Source: a bacterium
Lineage (GTDB): Bacteria > Desulfobacterota > Anaeroferrophillalia > Anaeroferrophillales > Anaeroferrophillaceae
Assembly: GCA_029940125.1 (NCBI GenBank)
Contig: JAOZRP010000158.1
Span: forward strand, 1 to 6,114
DNA length: 6,114 nt
Reading direction: 5' to 3'
In this document: in pieces, positions 1-5,423 of the stretch
Layout: every line of letters starts with the position of its first letter
How positions within the stretch are numbered: position 1 is the first letter of the stretch
Translations under genes and position numbers: made by a program
The notes under the pieces: generated by a model
Seen by the model: only the letters and a program-made list of their open reading frames with translations
Database searches by the model: none
Told to the model about the DNA's origin: nothing

Positions 1-974
1 TACTCTTTTTCATAACCCGCCAGCAACTGTTCCCAGGCCTGCTCTTTTTCAGCCCCCTGCCGGCGCAGCTCCCGGAAAGACTCCAGGACCACTTCCGGAA
101 CGTAAAAATCCCGGTCAACCGGCCAGCCCAGTTTTTCCCGGGTCAAAATCACCTCGTCGGCACCCAGGGGAGAACCGTGAACATCGGCGGTATCCTGCTT
201 ATGGGGACTGCCGTAGCCGATGTGGGTGCGGACGGCAATCAGGGACGGCCGCCGATCATCCTCGCGGGCCTGCCGGATGGCTTTGGCAATCTCCTCCAGG
301 TTATTCCCGTCTTCCACTGCCAGGGTCTGCCAGCCATAAGCCTTGAAACGGGCCATCCGATCCTCGGTAAAAGCCAGGTCGGTACTGCCTTCGATGGAGA
401 TGTGATTGTCATCGTAAAGACAAATCAACTTCCCAAGTGCCAAGGTCCCGGCCAGGGAAGCGGCCTCATGGGAAATTCCTTCCATCAAGTCCCCGTCACC
501 GGCAACAACGTAGGTATAATGATCAACCAGGGAAAATCCCGGCCGGTTGAAACGGCTGGCCAGATGACGCTCGGCAATGGCCATTCCCACCGCCGACGCC
601 AGTCCCTGCCCCAGGGGTCCGGTGGTCATTTCCACCCCCGGCGTCTGGCCGAATTCGGGATGGCCGGGGGTCTTGCTGCCCCACTGGCGAAAATTTTTCA
701 AATCGTCCAGGGAAAGATCATAGCCGCTCAGGTAGAGCAGGGCGTACAGCAGCATGGATCCATGGCCGGCTGAAAGGATAAAACGGTCGCGGTTCGGCCA
801 GGCGGGATTAGCCGGGTTGTGGTTGAGAAACTGACGCCAGAGAACGTAGGCCATGGGCGCCGCCCCCATGGGCATGCCCGGGTGGCCTGAATTGGCTTTC
901 TGGATGGCGTCAACCGCCAGCATGCGGATGGTGTTGATGCTCTGCTGTTCCAACGAGGGTTCCTGTTCATTCAT
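1..974 (-). CDS. tkt: Transketolase, N-terminal half (partial at left edge)
   Basis: Transketolase moves two-carbon ketol units between sugar phosphates in the cytoplasmic non-oxidative pentose phosphate pathway, using thiamine diphosphate (TPP) and a divalent metal. The 324 visible codons cover the TPP-binding pyrimidine/pyrophosphate domain and its edge. Family landmarks are NSGHPGMPMGAAP (residues 28-40), SAGHGSMLLY (68-77), TTGPLGQGLASAVGMA (117-132), the TPP/metal motif beginning AGDGDLMEG (158-166) and the YDDNHISIEG segment (187-196). Full-length enzymes are about 660 residues, so the second half lies beyond position 1. The ATG at 972-974 is chosen because GGAGGA (985-990) sits 10 nt upstream; an in-frame TTG at 981-983 is too close to that site. 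It is separated from the preceding operon by a terminator, and nothing suggests a functional link to the cytochrome genes. The identification is firm. Confidence 0.96.
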   Translation of the reverse strand, partial: MNEQEPSLEQQSINTIRMLAVDAIQKANSGHPGMPMGAAPMAYVLWRQFLNHNPANPAWPNRDRFILSAGHGSMLLYALLYLSGYDLSLDDLKNFRQWGSKTPGHPEFGQTPGVEMTTGPLGQGLASAVGMAIAERHLASRFNRPGFSLVDHYTYVVAGDGDLMEGISHEAASLAGTLALGKLICLYDDNHISIEGSTDLAFTEDRMARFKAYGWQTLAVEDGNNLEEIAKAIRQAREDDRRPSLIAVRTHIGYGSPHKQDTADVHGSPLGADEVILTREKLGWPVDRDFYVPEVVLESFRELRRQGAEKEQAWEQLLAGYEKE

Positions 975-1066
975 AACGATCAAATCCTCCATAATGCGGG
1001 AAAAGTGCTGAAGGTTGAAGGCCGACAGCTGAAAGCCCGTCCGGAAACGGTAGTCTACAAGTGAAA

Positions 1067-1096
1067 AGTATATAGCATAGATGAATTTTTCCGCAA
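1067..1096 (-). promoter_or_regulatory. Probable sigma-70-type promoter of tkt
   Basis: On the minus strand, TTGCGG (1091-1096) is followed after 18 nt by TATACT (1067-1072). An overlapping alternative -10, TATATA (1069-1074), gives a 16-nt spacer. Transcription would start near 1060, leaving a leader of about 85 nt before the tkt start. The site lies just downstream of the terminator that closes the preceding operon, which fits tkt being its own unit. The call rests on similarity to consensus only. Confidence 0.45.
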
Positions 1097-1099
1097 CGA

Positions 1100-1190
1100 C
1101 AATCTCAAGGCAAATCAAGAGCAGACAAATAAAAACGGCGGTAGTTCCACCCTGCTGGAATTACCGCCGTGTTTTCATGGCTTGAGATTG
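1100..1190. repeat. 10-bp inverted repeat flanking the terminator
   Basis: CAATCTCAAG at 1100-1109 and CTTGAGATTG at 1181-1190 are perfect inverted copies placed on either side of the terminator hairpin. They could form an outer stem enclosing it, or they could be remnants of a small intergenic repeat. No function is assigned. Confidence 0.5.
1131..1170 (-). terminator. Intrinsic terminator of the regulator-octaheme-cytochrome b operon
   Basis: The arms 1135-1149 and 1156-1170 pair over 15 positions with one non-Watson-Crick position (1144/1161) and a 6-nt loop (1150-1155). Read on the minus strand, the stem is followed by TTTTT (1131-1135) and more A/T. The hairpin lies about 70 nt beyond the cytochrome b stop codon. 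The plus strand also has a T-run (1172-1175), so it could work both ways, although no plus-strand gene is seen to its left. Confidence 0.85.
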
Positions 1191-1241
1191 GCTACGAATG
1201 CGGCCTCATGCGCTGTTCAACCGATAATACACCTCTTCCAA

Positions 1242-1841
1242 TCACCCTTCTTCAACCTCCTCCCAACCGGTAATCATGGCCATGGTATAGGAAAGCAGGG
1301 TGCCGCCCGTTGTGGTCAGATAGGTGTGAACGATAAGGAAGGCCAGTACCATAAAGGCCGCCGCCGTGTGCACCAGAGCCGCAGTTTCCAGGCTGCCGCT
1401 CAACCCCATGACCGGCCATTGATTGTAATAATAATACCAGAGACCGCTGAGGATCTGCAAAGGCAGGATAAATACCTTCAGCACCAGATAGGAAAGACGC
1501 TGCAGGGGATTCAGCTTCTGCTCTCTAGTTTTGCAGTGGGGATGAGGCTCGCCCTTGAAGATGTCACAGACATAATATCTGGCTATTTTATCCAGATTTT
1601 CCAGTGTGGGCACATACTGCTTCCACTCCCCGGTGGTCGCGTGCCAGAATATCGCGAAAATACTGAGGATAATTAAAGACCAGCCGCAGAAAAGATGAAC
1701 CTGGTGGGCCTGTGAAAACCCCAGCAGCTTCAACGAGCCATGAATTTCAAACCCGGTCACCAGGAGTATGATGATCAGCAAAGCCTGCAGCCAGTGCCAG
1801 AACCGCTCAAAGCGCGCGTACAACTGGATTCTCATCTTCAT
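1242..1841 (-). CDS. Membrane cytochrome b, Ni/Fe-hydrogenase/formate-dehydrogenase-gamma type
   Basis: This is a 199-residue di-heme-type membrane cytochrome b of the family that links quinones to periplasmic oxidoreductases (bacterial cytochrome b561 / Ni-hydrogenase cytochrome b superfamily). About four hydrophobic helices are visible (roughly 17-33, 51-68, 115-134 and 155-175). Histidines placed to bind heme are H16 (in FERFWHW), H34, H46/H49, H67 (in FWHATTGEW), H158 and H172; which of these are ligands is inferred. The ATG (1839-1841) overlaps the octaheme stop codon by 4 nt (ATGA), and AAGGAG (1850-1855) lies 8 nt upstream. An in-frame ATG two codons later is less well placed. The overlap indicates translational coupling, so its likely partner is the octaheme protein. 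Its electron direction (quinol to octaheme or the reverse) cannot be told from sequence. Confidence 0.9.
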   Translation of the reverse strand: MKMRIQLYARFERFWHWLQALLIIILLVTGFEIHGSLKLLGFSQAHQVHLFCGWSLIILSIFAIFWHATTGEWKQYVPTLENLDKIARYYVCDIFKGEPHPHCKTREQKLNPLQRLSYLVLKVFILPLQILSGLWYYYYNQWPVMGLSGSLETAALVHTAAAFMVLAFLIVHTYLTTTGGTLLSYTMAMITGWEEVEEG

Positions 1842-3460
1842 TTTAACTGCTCCTTTTTCATCTTATTGCGTCCGTTCAAACGCATCACAGCATGAACAAT
1901 TGTCCCGGCCAGACACAGCAGAATAACGATCCAGCCAATGGTATCCAAGCCCTTGGACCTATCCCGGCCCGGCAGGTAAAAACCGGTCAGACTGGCCAGG
2001 CGGCCGTTGCGGCTGTGGCATTCGTCACACTTCAGGGAATCTTCCTTTGGCGCCACCATGTGGGTAATCGGCCAGTACATTTTCGTTTCCACGAAACCGA
2101 TTTTGCCGCTGTAAGTCTCCCCGGTTTCCTTCATGCCGGCGGCAACGGCCTTGGCCCAATCAAACTCCGCCCAAAAGGCCCCGCTGCCTTTCTTGCCGAA
2201 GAGCTTGGGAATAACCAGGGTCTTCCGGACCGGATCGTACACCTGTTTGCCCCGATATATCTTAAAGGGAAAGATCCGGGCTTTGGGATCATTATAGCTT
2301 CCCTCGACCCAGTTCAGGGAAACCGGCTTGCGGTCGTCAAAGGTATCAGAAAGGCTGAGGTAGCCCATTTTGCCGTTATACCAGGCATATTCCGGTTTAA
2401 CATCCTTTTCCCAGCGCATACTTCCTTTCTTGGTATGATACGCGATGGTGCCGTTTACCGCTTTTTCGACAATCATTTTGCCGTTTTTGTCAAAGCGTCC
2501 GGCGGTGGACCAATCCCACCACATCTTGGTATAGACCCCTCCCCGGGCATAGCGGGGAATGTGACAGGTCTGACAGGCAACCTTGTCCGTGTGGTCGTTC
2601 AGCTTGCTTTCCTTGTGAGGCGCAGCGCTGTGGCAGGACTCACAGGAAATGCGATTGCCGTAGTCCTTTGGCAGGGCCAGTTTGTGAACCACCGGGGCGG
2701 GTTTGGAATAGTAGCGGCCGGCAATCTGGTGATTGACGGTCGTATGGCAGGCCGTACAGGAAAAATTGGGACCATTGACGGCCATGTGAACATCAAGCTT
2801 TTTATCCGGCTTGAAGAGCGATGAATCAAGGTCTCCGTGCTTTACGCCATCGGCCCCGCCGCCGTAAAAATGGCAGGCCCCGCAATTTTTACGACCGGGC
2901 AGACCCACATTCTGGGCCACCTCAGCCAAATTCACCGGTTTAAAAACTTTTTTGCCGAATTTTTTTTCTTCATAGGCTGGATGGCCGCAGCCAGTGGGAA
3001 ACTTCTTATAGGTTCCGGTGGTATCGTGACAAACCAGGCAGTCAACGTTAACCTCGGAAGTAAAGTCAAAATTTTCATCCTTCCATCCATACCCGGCGTG
3101 GCAGCTGGTGCACCTGCACCAGTTAGAGCGCGGGGTAATTCAGAAGCTGTTGAGAACATAAGCTTTGCCCAACTTGTGGATTTGCTTCTTTTTCTGTTTG
3201 CCCCAGGTCCAATGAATGGTATCGTGGACCTGCTTGGCCGCCTCGGTATGACAGGACAGACAGGCCTTCGTCACCTCCGGACCACGCTTAAACTCCTCTT
3301 TAAGCTGCTTGAACTTCCGATGGTCGGCAGTTGGTTTGGCCACTATTTTTTTAACCTCAATGCCTGCGGATTTATCCCCGGTACTGGCAACAGCCAGACA
3401 AGGCAGGCTGAGAACCGCAAACAGACCCAAAATGAAAAGTACTTTCAACAGATTTTTCAT
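1838..3460 (-). CDS. Octaheme cytochrome c of the tetrathionate reductase (OTR) family, predicted selenoprotein with Sec107
   Basis: This 540-residue precursor is read through an in-frame TGA (codon 107, 3140-3142) as selenocysteine. Residues 1-25 form a Sec-type signal peptide ending AVA before STGDK. Eight CXXCH motifs follow at residues 67, 117, 141, 193, 235, 273, 296 and 478 (CLSCH, CTSCH, CLVCH, CGACH, CTACH, CESCH, CQTCH, CDECH). A hydrophobic helix at about 508-526 precedes a basic tail, so the protein is probably periplasmic and membrane-anchored. OTR hallmarks are CHFYGGGADGVKHGDLDSS (196-214), ACQTCHIPRYARGG and KPEYAWYNG. In OTR enzymes, as I recall, a lysine in the D-x-x-K segment (here D204/K207) ligates the catalytic heme, with an N-x-x-C cysteine nearby; here that reads N104-S-F-Sec107. 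Family members reduce tetrathionate and can act on nitrite or hydroxylamine in vitro; the true substrate here is unknown. The ATG at 3458-3460 has GGGGGG (3470-3475) 9 nt upstream. The alternative, a nonsense mutation, is less likely because the frame stays open and the family signature is intact downstream. Confidence 0.9.
3091..3139 (-). promoter_or_regulatory. Bacterial SECIS element within the octaheme coding sequence
   Basis: The mRNA 17 nt after the UGA forms CUGGUGC-AGGU-GCACCAG, a perfect 7-bp stem (3116-3122 with 3105-3111) with an AGGU loop (3112-3115). A lower stem also forms: 3133-3136 pairs with 3091-3094 and 3129-3131 with 3096-3098, separated by one C-C mismatch, and then comes a symmetric 6x6 internal loop. 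The E. coli fdhF SECIS tip, from memory, is GGUUGC-AGGUCU-GCACC, so the stem sequence and the AGGU loop nearly match, apart from the missing bulged U and the shorter loop. Loop spacing from the UGA (about 24 nt) fits bacterial SECIS elements. The hairpin overlaps codons for the heme-2 motif. Confidence 0.8.
3140..3142 (-). other. In-frame UGA predicted to encode selenocysteine
   Basis: The plus-strand TCA at 3140-3142 reads TGA in the octaheme frame, between NSF and ITPRSNWCRCTSCH. Reading frame is kept on both sides (the 3460 start and the downstream open frame share the same phase), so this is not a frameshift. Homologues, as I recall them, have Cys in this spot. Seven of the eight heme motifs and the C-terminal anchor lie downstream, so stopping here would leave a useless fragment with one heme. 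Confidence 0.85.
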
Positions 3461-3461
3461 T

Positions 3462-3809
3462 TTACAACGCCCCCCTTTTCTTAAATTCTTCCAGCAGACC
3501 TTCCCGGACAGTCCGGATACCCTGCAAAAACTTCTGGTTGGCAATGCGGTAGTAAATGGTGCGCCCGTCGCGCCTGGTTTCCACGGCACCCTGGTCGCGC
3601 ATCAGGCGCAGATGCTGAGACACATTAGCCAAGGAAACATTCAATTCCTCCGCCAGTTCCGTAACCGTTTTTTCTTCAGCCCCCAAAAAATCCATAATCT
3701 GCAAACGAATCGGTGACGAAAAAATAGTACAAAAAGCCGCGTGAATGCGAAAAATATCAACGCCGCTATCCACTTTTTCCATTTGAACTGCTTCGTTGTT
3801 CTGAACCAT
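3462..3809 (-). CDS. ArsR/SmtB-family winged-helix transcriptional regulator
   Basis: This 115-residue protein has the ArsR layout: FCTIFSSPIRLQIMDFLG (26-43), a helix-turn-helix TVTELAEELNVSLANVSQHL (48-67) and a wing ETRRDGRTIYYRIAN (77-91). Such dimers usually repress their own operon until a metal, thiol oxidant or other ligand releases them. No CVC metal motif and no C-terminal cysteine are present; the one cysteine is C27, so the signal is unknown. The ATG at 3807-3809 is preferred because AGAGG (3816-3820) lies 6 nt upstream. An ATG seven codons earlier (3828-3830) lacks a good site and falls inside a palindrome. The TAA (3462-3464) is 1 nt from the octaheme ATG, so the two genes are coupled, and this protein is the natural candidate to control the operon. 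Confidence 0.9.
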   Translation of the reverse strand: MVQNNEAVQMEKVDSGVDIFRIHAAFCTIFSSPIRLQIMDFLGAEEKTVTELAEELNVSLANVSQHLRLMRDQGAVETRRDGRTIYYRIANQKFLQGIRTVREGLLEEFKKRGAL

Positions 3810-3827
3810 GCAAAACCTCTTGGATTC

Positions 3828-3853
3828 CATTCGGAAACCGCCGTTTCCGAATG
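3828..3853. promoter_or_regulatory. Perfect palindrome just upstream of the ArsR gene (site 1)
   Basis: CATTCGGAAA (3828-3837) and TTTCCGAATG (3844-3853) are perfect inverted copies around a 6-nt spacer. The site lies 8 nt beyond the Shine-Dalgarno sequence of the regulator gene. It resembles two other sites (3935-3966 and 5373-5406). It may be an operator for autoregulation, or an RNA hairpin in the leader. Confidence 0.65.
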
Positions 3854-3934
3854 AGCTGTCAGCTGTCAGATCTTGACCTTAACCATTCGCTTTTTCAATA
3901 TTTTTTTAAAAGCTGAGTGCTAATCGCCGTAAAT

Positions 3935-3966
3935 ATTCATCGAAAAATGAACCTTCCCGAATGAAC
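3935..3966. promoter_or_regulatory. Degenerate copy of the palindrome (site 2) in the arsR leader
   Basis: Bases 3936-3966 match the site between oadG and oadB at 25 of 31 positions by eye. The outer arms TTCAT (3936-3940) and ATGAA (3961-3965) are inverted copies, while the inner part pairs poorly. The site lies about 80 bp from site 1 centre. Its preservation as sequence rather than as a perfect stem suits protein binding better than RNA folding. Confidence 0.55.
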
Positions 3967-4023
3967 ACCTCCTACAATGGAAAAGCTGCTTCCCTCTGAA
4001 GCTGTTTTCTATTCGGACCGGCA

Positions 4024-4071
4024 ATACTTGCATATTTTCTCTATTACATAGTTAAGCATTTATGCAAGTAT
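4024..4071. repeat. 11-bp perfect inverted repeat around the predicted transcription start
   Basis: ATACTTGCATA (4024-4034) and TATGCAAGTAT (4061-4071) are perfect inverted copies 26 bp apart. One arm overlaps the predicted -10 region of the arsR operon promoter, and the other lies about 30 bp downstream of the start. The placement fits a repressor site of a second regulator, or two half-sites bound with looping. It is unrelated in sequence to palindrome sites 1-3. Confidence 0.55.
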
Positions 4072-4099
4072 AATATAGCAAAAAAATCCCGCTGGTCAA
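4070..4099 (-). promoter_or_regulatory. Probable sigma-70-type promoter of the arsR-octaheme operon
   Basis: On the minus strand, TTGACC (4094-4099) is followed after 18 nt by TATTAT (4070-4075). An overlapping TATATT (4072-4077) gives a 16-nt spacer. The -35 hexamer lies inside the loop and arm of the oadB terminator, so terminator and promoter share bases. Transcription would start near 4062. The call rests on consensus similarity. Confidence 0.5.
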
Positions 4100-4120
4100 G
4101 TACTTTTCCAGCGGGATTTT
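4083..4120 (-). terminator. Intrinsic terminator of oadB
   Basis: AAAATCCCGCTGG (4083-4095) and CCAGCGGGATTTT (4108-4120) form a perfect 13-bp stem with a 12-nt loop. On the minus strand it ends in a run of seven T (4080-4086), about 30 nt past the oadB stop codon. This marks the end of the oadG-oadB unit. Confidence 0.9.
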
Positions 4121-4150
4121 AGAAAAAAACAAAATGGGCTCTGGCAAAGC

Positions 4151-5266
4151 CTAACGGGCCATGGTCAGGAATAGGCCGGCCGCCACCACCGTGCCGATGA
4201 CTCCGGCAACATTCGGTCCCATGGCATGCATGAGCAAAAAATTGCGGGGATCCTCTTTAGCCCCGACCGTCTGCACCACCCTGGCCGACATGGGCACCGC
4301 CGACACCCCGGCGGCTCCAATCAAGGGATTAATTTTCTCTTTGGAAAACATATTCATAAGCTTGGCCAGCATGATGCCGCCAACGGTGCTGAAGGCAAAA
4401 GCCACCAGCCCCATGGCAAAAACCATCAGGGCCTTGGCATTTAAAAAGCTTTCCGCACTCATGGTGCCGCCCACCGCCAGGCCGAGAAAGATGGTGATAA
4501 TATTCATCAGTTCGTTCTGAGCCGTCAAAGACAGACGCTCCACGACCCCTGACTCACGAAATAGATTTCCCAACATGAACATGGCCATCAAGGCGGCTGA
4601 AGCCGGCACAAAAAGACAGATCAGCAAACAGGTAACCAGCGGGAAAAAAATTTTCTCCTTTTTGTTCACCGGCTTCAACTGCTTCATGCGAATAAGACGT
4701 TCTTTTTTGGTGGTACAAAGGCGCATGATCGGCGGCTGGATGATCGGCACCATGGCCATATAAGAATAGGCCGCCACCGCCGTCGCCCCCAGCAGGTGCG
4801 GTGCCAGAGAAACCGTGGTAAAAATAGTGGTCGGCCCATCGGCTCCGCCAATGATCCCAATAGCACAGGCTTCCGGAACGCTGAATCCCAGGGCCAGGGC
4901 ACTGAAAAAAGCTATATAGACACCAAACTGGGCCGCCGCCCCCAACAACAGGGTTTTAGGGTTGGCAATCAAGGGACCAAAATCCGTCATCGCCCCCAGG
5001 CCAAGGAAAATCAGCGGCGGGATAATTTCCCATTCCAGCCCATAATGATACATGACCCCAAGGATGTGCTGCGCTTCCATCAAGTGGGTCAAAGGCAAAT
5101 TCACCACGAAAATGCCAAATCCGATAGGCAGCAGCAGCAGCGGCTCATATTTCCTTTCAATCGCAAGATATATCAGGACAAAAGCCACCAGCCACATGAT
5201 CACATTGCCCAGGGTCAAGTGGTAAATTCCGGTTGACAACAACAACGTTTTGAACATCGATACCAT
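4151..5266 (-). CDS. oadB: Na+-translocating decarboxylase beta subunit (OadB/GcdB/MmdB family)
   Basis: This 371-residue integral membrane protein is the carboxybiotin decarboxylase and Na+ channel part of oxaloacetate-, methylmalonyl-CoA- or glutaconyl-CoA-type decarboxylase pumps. Visible family motifs are GLGAMTDFGPLIANP (89-103), GIIGGADGPTTIF (137-149) with the conserved Asp (D143) implicated in Na+ handling, YSYMAMVPIIQPPIM (167-181), SAVPMSARVVQ and HAMGPNVAGVIGTVVAAG near the C-terminus. Length fits the family's shorter members. The ATG at 5264-5266 has GAGG (5275-5278) 8 nt upstream. A small gamma-like gene precedes it, but no alpha subunit or biotin carrier is in the window, so the substrate cannot be named. 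The family call is firm, but the symbol is generic. Confidence 0.93.
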   Translation of the reverse strand: MVSMFKTLLLSTGIYHLTLGNVIMWLVAFVLIYLAIERKYEPLLLLPIGFGIFVVNLPLTHLMEAQHILGVMYHYGLEWEIIPPLIFLGLGAMTDFGPLIANPKTLLLGAAAQFGVYIAFFSALALGFSVPEACAIGIIGGADGPTTIFTTVSLAPHLLGATAVAAYSYMAMVPIIQPPIMRLCTTKKERLIRMKQLKPVNKKEKIFFPLVTCLLICLFVPASAALMAMFMLGNLFRESGVVERLSLTAQNELMNIITIFLGLAVGGTMSAESFLNAKALMVFAMGLVAFAFSTVGGIMLAKLMNMFSKEKINPLIGAAGVSAVPMSARVVQTVGAKEDPRNFLLMHAMGPNVAGVIGTVVAAGLFLTMAR

Positions 5267-5366
5267 AATTTCTACCTCATAAACACGCGATACAGACGGG
5301 CTGCCAGCTTAATCAGTTTAACAGGTTCTTTTTCAACCTTTTGCTGAAAGCGAACTGCTGATTGCC

Positions 5367-5406
5367 AAAAAAAGTTCATCAGGAAATGAACGTTTCCGGA
5401 TGAACT
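5367..5406 (-). promoter_or_regulatory. Palindrome site 3: terminator-like hairpin between oadG and oadB
   Basis: Arms 5373-5386 and 5393-5406 pair at 13 of 14 positions around the loop TGAACG. On the minus strand the stem runs straight into seven T (5367-5373), the form of an intrinsic terminator or attenuator, and it lies within the 157-nt gap between oadG and oadB. Its sequence also matches site 2 at 25 of 31 positions and shares CAT-N2-GGAAA-N6-TTTCCG-N-ATGA with site 1. It may thus be an operator, an attenuator lowering oadB relative to oadG, or both. Confidence 0.6.
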
Positions 5407-5423
5407 CTCATAAGCAAGAATAA

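Larger units (their letters stand above)
3810..4082. other. Gene-free leader and control region of the arsR-octaheme operon
   Basis: This stretch holds no convincing gene. It contains palindrome sites 1 and 2, a heptad direct repeat AGCTGTC-AGCTGTC (3854-3867), a strong AGGAGG on the minus strand (3968-3973) with no clear gene after it, a small GCTTC/GAAGC inverted repeat near 3990, and the 11-bp inverted repeat at 4024-4071. If transcription starts near 4062, the leader before the regulator gene is about 250 nt. Confidence 0.6.

Noticed and set aside
177..773. Long plus-strand open frames opposite transketolase, the octaheme gene, cytochrome b and oadB
   Set aside because: They mirror real genes on the minus strand, show no family resemblance, and several have low-complexity Gly/Ala/Pro runs typical of antisense frames.
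1838..2935. A free-standing five-heme cytochrome starting at a GTG near 2935
   Set aside because: It lacks a signal peptide and is in phase with the upstream heme motifs. The codons between 3139 and 2936 encode two further CXXCH motifs and conserved family sequence.
3140..3589. A separate mono-heme protein ending at the TGA
   Set aside because: Its sequence is the N-terminus of the octaheme protein. The same frame continues with seven more heme motifs, and the SECIS-like hairpin follows the TGA. The part upstream of 3460 overlaps the regulator gene in another frame.
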